Source of the DNA: Jackrogersella multiformis
Taxonomy: Eukaryota; Ascomycota; Sordariomycetes; Xylariales; Hypoxylaceae
DNA: 64,000 nucleotides
Assembly: GCA_902806575.1 (NCBI GenBank)
Contig: CADCXD010000005.1
Span: forward strand, 3,162,001 to 3,226,000
Direction: 5' to 3'
The position numbers and the translations under genes were made by a program. Shown piece by piece: positions 1 to 12,319 of this stretch (the stretch's first letter is position 1; each line of letters begins with the position of its first letter). The notes beneath the pieces are model-generated. The model made no database searches, had not been told where the DNA came from, and was given only the letters and a program-made list of their open reading frames with translations.

Positions 1-3000
1 TTAACTTAATAACTTCTCGATTTAATATAATACTTAATTATTATCGTTTTTTTACGTAAAGATCTTTCTTTTATAAAATTTTAAATAATTAACTTATAAA
101 TATAATTTTATAAATTCATTAATTATTAAATAATTTAAACTTATATATAAATTTACCGACTCGTTTTAAAATTAATAACGAGTTAACACGTTATATTAAT
201 CATTTATAAAATAATTTACTTAATAATATATAACCTTTATATAATTTAAAATAAAATAATTCTTTTTTAAAAAATTAAAGTTATATTTTAAATCGTAATA
301 AACTTTTATTTTAATAATTATAAAATTAATATATTCTTTTATTTTTTTTTAATAATATCGTTTTAATATATCGTAATTAATTATATTCCTTAATACTTTT
401 AATAAAATAATAATAATTTATTATTTATAATTATATATTAATTTATTAAATAACTTTTCGATCGTTAATAACTTAATATTATTAACATTATATTATAACG
501 TTAAAATTATTTTTAATTATAATACGTCGTTTAACGAATAATAATAATAAATTATTACTTTAACTTTTTAATTATATTATTTCGTCGTATTATTAATTTA
601 AAAATAATAACTTATTAATATAATTAATAATATCTTAAGTCGAGTTAATAACGTTTATTATATTTTATTATTAAATTTAACGTTTTTATTTAAAATTACT
701 TTATATAAAATGCCTTAATTCGATAATATAAGCGTTTTAAAAAGTAACGCGGCTTAATAATAAGCTTTATACTTAATATTTTTAAGTATTAATATTATTT
801 TTTTATTAAATTTACATATAATTACTATTATTATATTAAAATAAATAAAAAATTTAAAAAATTATATACTTTCTTTATTTAAAACTTTTAATAAACTCAC
901 GATAAAGTTTTAAGTTATTATATAATATAATTAAAACGATAAATTTATAAGTTTTAATTTATCGTAAAGCTTTAAACGTTCGATTTAATTTTCGTAATAA
1001 CCGGGGTAATATTCGATATATTTTTAAACTTTTCGTAAAAAGTTATAAATATAAATTAATTTTAACTTATAAAACATTTATTTCGATTCGAAATAATATT
1101 TTAAATTATAAACTTCATTAAATAACTTATATATATAAATTAATAAAATTATTAATTAATATAAACCATTTAATTTAACATAATATATAAAACCGTCTCG
1201 TAATTTATATCGAAATTATTTAATTATATTTTTACTTTTATTAACTTTTTAAAAAATAATACGTAAACGATTTAATCGTTTATTATAATTATATCCTTTT
1301 AATATTTTTTTAAACTCGTTATTTAACGTAAATTTAATAAATATATAAATAAACTTATCCGAAATATCTTTAAAAGTTAACTTCGTTTTATTTCTTTACT
1401 TTATTAAATCTTTTATATTATTTTATATCGGTAAACGAAATAATATATTTAAAATTAAATTTAACTTTCCGAGGATATAATAAACGTTAAAATTAAACTA
1501 AAATAAATATATTAAAACAATTATTAACTTATTATTTATTTTATTTATATCGGTTATTTTAAGTATTATTTAATTAATAATATTTTTCGTCGTATTATAA
1601 TTCGTTAAAATAATAATTAATCGTATATAAAATTATAATTAAACTTTATTATTTTTATAAATTTAAATTAAATAAATAACTTTTAATTTCGTTACTTCGT
1701 ATCGTAATTTAACTTTTATTAAAACCTTTAATAAAAATATAATTAAGTAAATTACGTTAATTTTTATATTAATTTCGTTTTAAAATATATTTATATGAAA
1801 TATCATAATTTTAAAACCTTTTCGTTTCGATATATTTATTTTTAAAAACGTTATTTAATTATAATTTTAATACGTTAATATTATTAAGTTTAATAATTTA
1901 TTTTATAATATTTTAAATAAATTTAATTTATTCTTTATCGATATATACATGGTTTTTATAATATATCGACGTTTATATTAAAATTTCGAAGGAACTTTTT
2001 ATCGAATCCGTTTTTCGATTAATATTTTTGTTTTTTTATTTTATAAAAACTTAACTTTTTATTAATATTATAAAATATATTTTCGTAAAACTTTATTATA
2101 CCGATATATATTTTTAAATTAATTAATATTTATAACATTAAAATTTTCTTAATTACATTTAACTTATTATTTATAATAATAATTCTTAATTTATTAATTA
2201 AAAATTTAAATAAAATAATCGATAAAAAACCGAAAAATAATTTTTTAACGATAATATAAATTTTATATTATCGTATATATTAAACATTTAATTAAAGTAT
2301 TTTTTATATTATTCCTTAATATTATTAAATATTATAATATCGTTAATATATACCTTAATAAAACTTTAAAAAGGCTTTAATTTTTAATTTATAAATTATT
2401 ACGTAAAAGTTAAAAAATTCTTAAATTTTATTAATATAACGTTAAAAACTTTTAAACTTTTTAATAATATTACCGTTATTTTATTTTTATATTTAAACGT
2501 AATAAATAATTAATAAAAAAATAAAGCTTCGTTTATAACGTTAAAAACTTTTTTTCTTTAAATTTTTTAAATAATTTCCTTTTAACGTAATAATAAATAA
2601 ATATTTATTAAAGCATTTTTATTTAATAATTTAAAATCGATAATTACTTAACCTTTCTTTTTATTATTAATAAACCTTTAAATAATAAAATAAAAATAAT
2701 TAAACTATATAATTATTTTTTATTAATTTATTTTACTTTAATTATATATTTAATTAAAAATCTTATTAAAAAGTTTTCTATTTTATATACTTAACGAATA
2801 TATATATTTAAGTTTATATATTTTTTATTAACCGTTAATTAAATTAAATTTTTTTAATATATCGATAATATTACGATCGCGTTAAATATTTTACTTATTT
2901 ATTAAAATAAATAATCGTTAAGTAAAAAAAGATTAAAATTATAAATATACACGCTTTTTTCGGTTATAAACTTTAAAATATCTTTAAATTTAAATACATT

Positions 3001-6000
3001 TAAAGTTAAAATATTTACTTCGATAAAACCTCGCTTTATTTTTAATAATAATTATAAATTAAAAAGAAATTTATCGGTTAATAATAAAGCTTTTAATATT
3101 TCGTTATTTAAATCGAATTTTATTAATCAGTCGTTTTTCTCGCGTTAAAATATTATATATATTTACGTTAAATTAGCTTTTTCTTATAAAATATTTACAC
3201 TTTTTTTCGATAATTTTTTTAATTACTTTAATTTTAATATTACGTCGTAAAATTATAAATTTATCGAATATATTTAAAAAAACAATTCCCTTAAATATAT
3301 TTATATTATAAATATTATTTATTACGTTTTTTATTTTAACGTAAAAAATAAAGTTTTTTTTACGCGGTAAATTAAAATAATATATTAAAATAAATATTAT
3401 TATTTTAACGAAAATAAAAAATTAATTTATAATTAATATTTATTATTATATTTAACCTTTTAAACGATAATATTTTATAAGTATTTAAACTTCGAAATAT
3501 AATATTAAAATTATATATATTTTATTATAATCGATAATTACGTCGTGTTTTTTTATGAAATTATTTCTTATTAATAAGGTAAATTAAAAACTTAAACTTA
3601 AACTTATCGTTTATATATCGTTTTTTTTTAAATTTAATCGAAAATTTAACCTTAATTTTTATAATTAATTTTCTTAAAATCACTTTTTATATATATATAT
3701 AAATTTATTTAATTTAAACATTTCGTAATTTCCGATAAAAAAATTTAATTATATTTTATTCATTATTTAATTAAATACGTTAATATCCGTATATATTATC
3801 GTTTTTTATTTCGATTCGTTTAATACGTTTATTTTTAAGTTTATATACTTTATTAATTTTTTATTTAAAAATAAAAGGATAATATTTTTAACTTTTATAT
3901 TTATTAATTATAAAAGTAAAAATATAATATCTTTTAATTATATTATTTATATTTTCGCTTTTATTTATTTTTAAATAAAATAAATAAAATAAATATTAAT
4001 AATTTCTTTAATTTTAAATCGAATTCTTATCGCTTATTTCGTTTTTCGAGGTAATTATAAATATTTAAATTTTATATATTTATTAACGTATATATATTTA
4101 AAATAATTAAGTTTAATATTAAATATTTTATAATATTTTCGATATATACGTTTTTTTACGGTTAATAATTTACTTTTAAAAAATAAAAAGTAAAATATAA
4201 AAGTTTTAAATTTATTTATTAAATATTTCTTTATTAAAAAATAGTTATTTATTTATAAATCTTTTTTATTTTCCTCGCGATTTTTTTCATTTTACTCGTA
4301 CTCGACTTTATTTTATAAATATATATTACCGTTAAAATAATTTCTTATTTTTTTTATCGGTTATTATTTTAACGTTTATTACTTCGTTTATCGTTATATC
4401 GATTATAATTTTAATCGTAACTTTAATTATAATTATTAAAGTTATAATCGTTTCGATATTAATTATAATTATCTCGTCGATTATATTTATTATTATAATA
4501 ACTTTAATCGCTTTAATAAACTTTTCATTAATTAATATAAAATATTATATTATCGTAATTATAATAAATAAATTAAATATTTTTAAATAACTTAATATCG
4601 TTAAAAATATTTCGAATAAATATATTATTAAATATTATATAAAGTTTAATATTAACTTTTAAATCTTTACTTTTTTTTATTAATATTTACTCGCGTTATA
4701 TTAATTATTTCTTATTTAAATACTTACAATAAACGTTTATAATTATTATAATTAACTTTAAATTAATAATACTTTTACTTTAAATTTTAAATTTAATTTA
4801 TTATAAATCGTTATTATTTATTATATATTCGTAATTAATCCGAATACTCGATAATTTTAAATAATATTTAATAATTAAATCTTAATAAATATATCTTTAA
4901 TGTAAAGTTTTAAAATATACTTCGTTTTTTTAAAAAATATTAAAACTTTTAATATATAAATTTTATATCGATTAAATAACGCTCGAAAAACATATTTCGT
5001 ATCGTTTTATATTTTATATTTTTCCTTAATAAATACTTAACTTATTTATTAATTTTATAAATCTTCACGATATAATTTATAAAAATTATCTTTAATTTTT
5101 ATAACTTTTATAAGTTCTTAATAAATTACTTAAATAAAATTTATTTATATATAAATATTATATTAATACGTATAATTAATTACCTTTAATAAAAGAATTA
5201 TTTATTATTATAAACTTATTTACGTTCGTTATAAAGTAACCGATATCGTAAATCGTTTTATTTTTTTATAATTATATAAATATTAAAACGTTATTAATTA
5301 AACCGTTAAACGACTCGTTAACGATTTAATGTTTAATTATAAATAAAATTACGGCTTATTTCGCGATATATATTTAAAATTTATATATTAATTTAAAGAT
5401 AAAATTAATTAATAAAAGTTATAATCTTTAAAATTAATCGGGTTTATTTATTAAAAATTATTTTAACTTTAAAATAAAAAATTAAGCAAATTAATTAATT
5501 ATTATTTAAATTACTTTATTTTAAATTTCGATTAATCGATTAAATTATATATTTTTATCCGTTATAAAAGATTTATAATTTAATTACGTACTTTTATTAT
5601 AAGAAAAATTAATAATAAATAAATATATGATAAATAATAATAACTTAATTACTTATAACTTAATTTCTTAATAAAAGGTTAAAAATATAAAAAAATTAAC
5701 TTTAAAGTTTCGTATAATTATTTATATTTATAATTAAATCTCTTAATAAATAATTAAAAATATCGAAAGAATTATCCGACAGCTTCGTATAATTATTTAC
5801 ATAACCTTATTAACTTCGGTTTTTTTAATAAATTATAATTAAGTTTCTTAACATAAAATTAATAATATAAATAAATTAATTTATAAATTAAATATAAACG
5901 TTAAAACAATTATTAAATAACTTAAAATAATTATTAAAACTATTATAAATCGTATTCTTAAGTTATAAATTAATAAAAATTATAATAACGTTAATAATAT

Positions 6001-6495
6001 TAAAAAAATTAAAAATTAAAAATTAAATAATAAAGGAATTTAATAATTAATTAAGTTAATCACTTTCCTCGTTAATAGTTTTATTAATGGCATTATAAGA
6101 TTTAAATCGGTTAAAAAGTTAATTAATATTAAATTAATAAGTAAAAAATCGATATTAATATTAACCTTTGAAAAACAACTTTTAAATTTAATAAAATAAA
6201 TTATAATATAATTTTTTACGTTTTATTAAATACTTACTTAAACTTTTAAAAATTTAACACTTATTAAAAATTATAAAATAATATTTTTATTATAAAATTT
6301 TAAGTAATATAATTAAATTTAATTAATAATAAAAAAAAGGTAAAAAGCATTAAATAATAAAAAAATAAAAAAATAAAAAAAAAATCGTAAAATATTTAAA
6401 GTTTAATAAATATAACGCACGGGCCACTTTTAACGCACGAGTTATTACTTTCATTATTATTTTAAATATAAATTATATAATTATATAACTTTTTA
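1..6495. mobile_element. RIP-degraded AT-rich repeat block, family not identified
   Basis: Almost entirely A/T, with CpA and TpG strongly depleted while CpG and TpA survive. That is the RIP footprint on repeated DNA. No open frame of useful length survives on either strand. The block does not align by eye with the 5' half of the LTR element at 31.4-38.2 kb, so it is probably another element or a nested insertion. Near 5,700-5,820 a short motif (ttcgtataattattta) occurs twice about 85 bp apart. At about 6,411-6,455 there is an unusually G/C-containing stretch with two copies of aacgcacg, which could be the end of a DNA transposon. The left boundary is outside the window. Confidence 0.75.
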
Positions 6496-7499
6496 TATAT
6501 AAATTTATTATTAATATAATATTAATATATAATAAAAATAAATATTAAATATAAATATTATTAAATTTAAAAAGCTTAATTTTAATAATATTTTTATTTA
6601 AAATAAAGAAATAAAAGTTATTAATTATTAAAAAATAATATATACGATTTATATTAACTTTTAATTTAATTTAAATTATTTTTATTTTACGTTATTAAAA
6701 AAACCATTACTTTTAAATTATTTTTAAATTAAACGTTTTAAATAATAAATGCGATATTATTATATTATAATAATAAATAAAATTTTATAAAATTTTATAA
6801 ACTCGTAAACTTTTTTTATATTATCGAAAATATTATATTAATTTAATTTTATATAATCCGAGAAAGTTAATTAATATAACGATAACGAAAAATATTAAAG
6901 TAAACGAAACGTTAAAAAGTATTCTTAAAACATTTCGTGAATTTATATATATTATAATTAAAAAAGTAAAATAACGTTTCTTAAATTATTAATTATAAAA
7001 TTATATTATCGATTTTTTATAAAAAAAATACTTTTTTAAAAACCTTTTTACGTTATAAATAAAAGATTTTTTAATATATTTAAATTATAATTAAATAAAA
7101 TGCTTAATAACGAACGTATTTAAAAGTTAACTTTATTATACGTTATATTTATAATATTTATCGATAAATTAAATTCTTAAAACTTTTTTCGGCTTATAAT
7201 AAATTATTAAAGTTTAAATAATAATAATATTTTTATTTACTATTTTATACTTTTAATATTTAAATTATAAGTTTATTTTAAAATCGTAAAATAATTTATA
7301 AAAATCGATTTTAAGTTAAGATTTTACTTAATTAAAATTAAAGAAAAATATAAGTGAAAAATAATATTTCATTATAAATATAATTTTTTTAAATATTTAA
7401 TAATATCGTTCGAATTAATGAACGTCCTCGTAACTTTTTAATTAATAATAAATAATTCTTTTCGAAACTTTATTAATTTAAGCTTTTTAATATATTTAA

Positions 7500-7935
7500 A
7501 TGATTTTTTTATTTATGTAAATATTATAAAAAAATACGATAAAATTATTAAAAAAAATTTAAAAAAATTTACGAAATATTATTTAATAATTAATTTATAA
7601 AAATATTTTTAAAAACTTTAAAAAATAAACTTTTTAAGTTATATTATTAAAATTAATAACATTTTAATAACTTAAAATAAAATTAATTATATTAATGATT
7701 AAAATATTTAAGTTTTTTAAAAAATCTGAATAATTTATCGGCTATATAAACTTTTACCGACGATTTATAAAAAAGTTTTTAAAATTAAAAAAATTAATTA
7801 TTAATATAAATAAAAAAAATTAAAAAAATTAAAAATAAACCGAAAAAATAAATAAATGTTTTAAAAAGCTTAAATTTCGGTTTACTTAAGTTTTAATTAT
7901 AATATATTTCGACTTTTTAAAGTAAATTTATATAA
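7500..7935 (+). pseudogene. Gypsy pol remnant: RT to RNase H junction
   Basis: Translation at about 7,735-7,785 still reads FIGYINFYRRFIKKF, the conserved Ty3/Gypsy segment (consensus FLGFxNFYRRFI) that lies between reverse transcriptase and RNase H. Just upstream the same frame reads KIFKFFKKSE, matching the usual W-P-x-P-x-x-x-K-x-x-x-x-F lead-in. At about 7,513-7,530 a Y-V-N-I remnant may be the RT YxDD box with Asp codons mutated by RIP. Stops interrupt the frame throughout, so this is a dead copy. Family assignment rests on this one well-preserved motif. Confidence 0.75.
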
Positions 7936-9671
7936 AAATTAACGTATTAAATTATATTATTAACGTTTTTCTTTTAAAAATAAATAAATAATATTAATAT
8001 TTAAAAAATATTAAATATCGAATTAAGATTTATTTTAATTATTAAAACTTAACTTACTTTATAACGGTTAAAGTTTTAAATTAATATTAAACTTAATAAA
8101 TATAAAAATCATTATTATATTAATTTATTATTAATTATCGATTAAAAATATAAAAAAATAAAGTTAATATCCTTTTTAAATTATTATAATATCGACTTAA
8201 AAAAATAAAAGTTAAAAATTAATTTATAAAATCGGTTTTATAAAATAAACATTTTTCGTATTTTTAAAAAACTTTATTCGCTTTTTTAATAATTATTTTC
8301 GTTATATTAAAAAATTATATAACTTTATTACTTTTAATTAAACGTTTAACTTTATAAAAATTTTTAAAAAAATAGTTAATAATAACCCGGAATATATTAT
8401 ATAAATTAAAAATCCTTTTAAAGATATTATTTTTTAAAATAAATTTTTATATCGAAAAAATAAACTTTAAATACTTATAAAACTTTAAAAAGAAATCATT
8501 TTTTTAAATACGACATTTTTATCGCCGAATATATAAAAATAAATAAAATCTTAAAATTAATTATTTAAAACTTTTAATAATTAAACATTAAAAATATCGT
8601 TTAAAATTATATATAAAATTATTTAAAATATTAATAAAATAAAATCCCTCGTTACGTTTTATATAAATATTTTTAATTAATAATAATAATTATAATTTTT
8701 TAAAATAATATATTTTAATTTTTTTAAAAAAAAAGTTTAACGATTTAATTAAAATCTTTATTAAATAATATTAAAAATTATATAATATACCTTTAAATAT
8801 TATTTTTAATAAAAACTTTTAATTTACGTTTTATATTTAAAAAACTTTTTTAAATTAATAAATATTTTATTTTATTTATAAATCGATAAATAAATAAAAC
8901 GCTTTAATTAAATTTTAAAAGTTTATTTTAAAACCTTCGTTAATTACGAAATAAATAATTAAAAAAACTTATTTATAATTATAAAATTTACTTATAATAA
9001 TATTATTTTATTATTAATATAATTTAATTTTTTTATATTAATTATAATTATTATTTAATAATTTAAGATTTTTTTATAAATATTTTACGTAATTTCGAAA
9101 ATAAATTATATATATATTAAAATATTTAAAAATATTAAAAACGAAACCGTTAATAAATAAAATAAATAAACCGATAAACGATAAAAAACGTATTAATTTT
9201 TAAAGTAAATTAATTTATAATATTAAATATAAAAAATATTAAAATTAAACGCCTCGTTAAAAATTAAATAAAAAGCTTTTAAATCTTTTTAAAATTTAAT
9301 AAGTAATTTTCTTTATTACGATAAAATTTATTTATTTTAAAAAATAAAAAATATATAATTTATTTTTTATTTTATTTATTAAACTTTATCGCGTTAATAA
9401 TTAAAAACTTTTTAATTTTAATTAAATTTTACGTATAATAATTTTAATAAAAATTAATAATAAACTTTATTAAAAATTAAAATAAAATAAATTATTTTAT
9501 AAAATAAAAAAATTAATTAATTAAAAAATATTAAACTTAAAAGTTTTATAAATATATATTTAATAAAAAAATAAAAGTAATAATTAAATTATTTTATAAG
9601 TAATATACCGAAAAATTTTACGATTTTATAATTATTTAATATATTTAAAAATAAATATTAAAAAAAATTAA

Positions 9672-9954
9672 TATTATATAAATAAATTTTACGAAATAAA
9701 ATATAATTAATATATATATATAAATTAATATATACGAAATATATTAAAACTTATAAAATAAAGTTATTATATATAAAATTAAATTAATAAGATTAAAAAG
9801 GCGCCAATAACGCTTAAAAAGATATTTAAATTATATACATATAAGTCATTACGCCTCGCTTCGTAAAAAAAAGTAAAAGGCAAGGACCTTAAGACCATAA
9901 AGAATTATTACTCGAAATTGAACTACAGTTCCAAGCCTTATTGCCCTTATCACA
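9672..9954 (+). repeat. 3' LTR of copy A (about 283 bp)
   Basis: It is the reverse complement of the 313-bp LTRs at 31,389 and 37,928, with an internal deletion of about 30 bp. The outer end is ...CTTATCACA (element end in CA); the inner end TATTATA is the RIP-mutated form of TGTCATA. The outer 150 bp (about 9,800-9,954) are much less mutated than the inner half and still carry GC-containing stretches such as ggcgcc and acgcctcgcttcg. Confidence 0.85.
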
Positions 9955-9973
9955 AATATCCCGTACGAATTCC

Positions 9974-11827
9974 ATGCGCGCTGCCAAAACCCTTGCGAGA
10001 TCTAAAATCAAAGAAAATTCGAGCATGCCTCCCATAACAGAGTCATCTTCTCCCGGTGCAGGAATGGGTCTCCCACCTTCATCACCCTTCTCGGCCTACT
10101 CGCCAAAATCGAAGGCGAATCACCATGGTTTGCCAGTCTCTGACTTCACAGGCCCAACTCAGTCCATGACTCCGCCGCCCTCCTCTTCCCAAAGATTAGA
10201 CCCGCTGCCGTCAACTCAGCAAACAGCACTAGTAGCCAGCAGTTCTGTCGAACCTCTGCTCTGTCCGGAGCAGGAGCGCCTCGTTGACCTGATAATGAGT
10301 GGCAAGAACGTGTTTTATACGGGCTCAGCCGGTTGCGGTAAATCAACCGTACTTAAAGCGTTCACGAAGCGGCTCCGAGATTTGGGTAAGCGAGTTCGTA
10401 TTATTGCGCCCACCGGGCGTGCGGCGCTGCAAGTCAACGGATCAACTACTTGGACATATGCAGGATGGACACCTGATCATCATAAGCGCGAGCTAGACGA
10501 GCTAAAAGCGGCAGCTCACGGAAAATTCGTGTCGAAACGATTCAGAGAAACTGACGTTCTTGTCATCGATGAGATTAGTATGATCGAAAACCTGCATTTC
10601 GAGAGGTTGAACGAAGTAATGAAGGAAGCGAGGCCTAGATCAAATGGAGTTCAACTGCCATTCGGAGGAGTACAGATGGTCGTGACCGGCGACTTTTGTC
10701 AACTGGCTCCTGTGAGGCCTTTCCAGCATTGTATTGTATGTGGTTTCGAACTCGCCGAGAAAAACACCATTAATGGAAAGGTCCACGTTTGCAAACGACA
10801 CGGTGAGTACCGCGACGAAGACAAGTGGGCTTTCCGGAGCAAGGCGTGGGAGGAATGTAACTTCGTTCATGTCCACCTGAACACCATCCACCGTCAGAGT
10901 GACGAGACTTTCATTCGTATACTACAGAAGTGTAGAATTGGAAGACGACTCAGCCTCGCCGATACCGACCTTCTAATGAATCATAAGTGCATGGTACATC
11001 ACGCCACCAGACTGTTTGCCACCCGCGATGAAGTCGCCAATGTCAATAGGCGCGAATTTGAGAGGTTGAAGACTATAAATCATACATATTGGTGCTTGGA
11101 TGAGTTCCTTTGGCAACAATTCAGACACCCTCATCTAGGTTGGAAGGGCATGCGGAAACCCAAAGGGTCACAGTCCGAAGGACCCTTGCGGGCTCTCGAA
11201 GACCATCGATTCGACGAGTGCGTGCAGCTCAAAAAGGGAATGCTCGTCGTCCTGCTCGTGAATCTAGATCTAAATTCGGGCCTGTATAATGGGAGCCAGG
11301 GAATTATCTGTGGATTCGAGCAGAACGACCTCATGAAGCTGCCGAAGGCCAGGGTCGGCAACCAGCAACCGGAGAATGAGATTTTCGGCGACCGCGCACT
11401 GATGAAAAAGCAGCAGATCAGGAAGTTCATCCTGGACCCGGGCGCCAAGTACAAGACGTGGCCGATCGTAAGGTTCCACAACGGCCATATCCGCACTATC
11501 TATGCGGACTGTTCCATTTCGGAGCTCGGCGACGAGAGGCCCTATAGCCTGCTCATGCGCACCCAGATTCCTCTCGCCCCCGCGTGGGCCATGACCATCC
11601 ACAAGAGCCAGTCGCTGACGCTAGACCGCGTCATCGTAAACCTCTCAAGGGCGTTCGAGGAGGGTCAGGTGTACGTCGCGCTCTCGCGGGCTACGGGGTT
11701 GCACGGCCTCAAGATCGAGGGAGACGAGAAGGGCCTGCAGGCCGGGCTAGGCGGGAACCGGGAGGTGCAGACGTTCCTCCGGGAGAAGTTTGGCGACCTG
11801 GATGACCCATCCAGTCCTGAGCCGTGA
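9974..11827 (+). CDS. Pif1-like 5'-to-3' DNA helicase
   Basis: Superfamily 1B helicase of the Pif1 group; family members unwind DNA 5' to 3' in nuclear or mitochondrial genome maintenance. A single exon of 617 residues from the ATG at 9,974; a second in-frame ATG lies at 10,025, and the frame stays open upstream into the LTR without an ATG. Motifs in order: Walker A GSAGCGKST (about residue 116), Ia RIIAPTGRAALQV, Walker B DVLVIDEISMI (about 193), III VVTGDFCQLAPV, V AMTIHKSQSLTLDRV (about 537) and VI GQVYVALSRA (about 565). Between III and IV lies a CxxC...CxxH insertion (HCIVCGFE...HVCKRHG) resembling a zinc ribbon. The first 100 residues are Ser/Pro-rich and probably disordered. The ATG is only 20 bp from the LTR edge, so the native promoter or N-terminus may have been displaced. 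Family call is firm; start codon is uncertain. Confidence 0.88.
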   Translation: MRAAKTLARSKIKENSSMPPITESSSPGAGMGLPPSSPFSAYSPKSKANHHGLPVSDFTGPTQSMTPPPSSSQRLDPLPSTQQTALVASSSVEPLLCPEQERLVDLIMSGKNVFYTGSAGCGKSTVLKAFTKRLRDLGKRVRIIAPTGRAALQVNGSTTWTYAGWTPDHHKRELDELKAAAHGKFVSKRFRETDVLVIDEISMIENLHFERLNEVMKEARPRSNGVQLPFGGVQMVVTGDFCQLAPVRPFQHCIVCGFELAEKNTINGKVHVCKRHGEYRDEDKWAFRSKAWEECNFVHVHLNTIHRQSDETFIRILQKCRIGRRLSLADTDLLMNHKCMVHHATRLFATRDEVANVNRREFERLKTINHTYWCLDEFLWQQFRHPHLGWKGMRKPKGSQSEGPLRALEDHRFDECVQLKKGMLVVLLVNLDLNSGLYNGSQGIICGFEQNDLMKLPKARVGNQQPENEIFGDRALMKKQQIRKFILDPGAKYKTWPIVRFHNGHIRTIYADCSISELGDERPYSLLMRTQIPLAPAWAMTIHKSQSLTLDRVIVNLSRAFEEGQVYVALSRATGLHGLKIEGDEKGLQAGLGGNREVQTFLREKFGDLDDPSSPEP

Positions 11828-12319
11828 GGCGGGCTGGCGGGCTTTGGTTTATATGGGGGATTGCCTAGAGAACCCCAAGAACCGGCTTGGGTAAGGGATA
11901 GATAGGATAGGATAGGATAGGATCGCCTCGCTGGCAGTGTAGGAATGGTATAATTGCGACCTCTTCCCCTTGATTGACTCATTGTGTGACTGCATGGACC
12001 ACTTGTTGTATGCCCCCTTTTAGCTATTTGTTAACTATTTTTTTTGAGGCTTTGCATAAGCTAGGCACGTACTATTGCTAGTAAGCGACTAGCATTAGTG
12101 TAGAGTCTTGTAGGAGCGGTTAAGTATGGTTGTTCGAATCGTATAGGAGAGGCAATAGGTACCTACCTAGGTAGGTAGGTATCTTGCAGAATTACCCAAG
12201 AACGATGTCTTGTGAAAGAGAGAAGTATGAAGTATAATATATTTAAGTGTTTGGTTTCAAAACATTGTTGTTGCTGCCTCTAAATCTTAACGGTTCTAAC
12301 CTAGGTGCTGTACGACCTC
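11828..12319. other. Intergenic, convergent gene ends
   Basis: No gene seen. It contains a GGATA tandem repeat (about 11,896-11,923) just 3' of the helicase gene, and a tetranucleotide palindrome built on CCTAGG (about 12,158-12,182). Both adjacent genes end here. Confidence 0.6.

Larger units (their letters stand above)
6496..9954 (+). mobile_element. Truncated Gypsy-type LTR retrotransposon, copy A (3' part)
   Basis: From about 6,500 rightward this sequence is alignable, in reverse complement, with the middle and 3' part of the element at 31,389-38,240. For example, about 6,720-6,760 matches near 34,900, and the 9,480-9,670 stretch matches just inside the LTR at 31.7 kb. A purine-rich tract (positions 9,658-9,668) immediately precedes the 3' LTR. 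Homology stops near 6,500, so the 5' LTR, gag and the start of pol are missing, displaced or lost under another insertion. It is heavily RIP-mutated and has no intact open frame. The coding strand is +, shown by the readable reverse transcriptase/RNase H junction near 7.74 kb. Confidence 0.8.
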
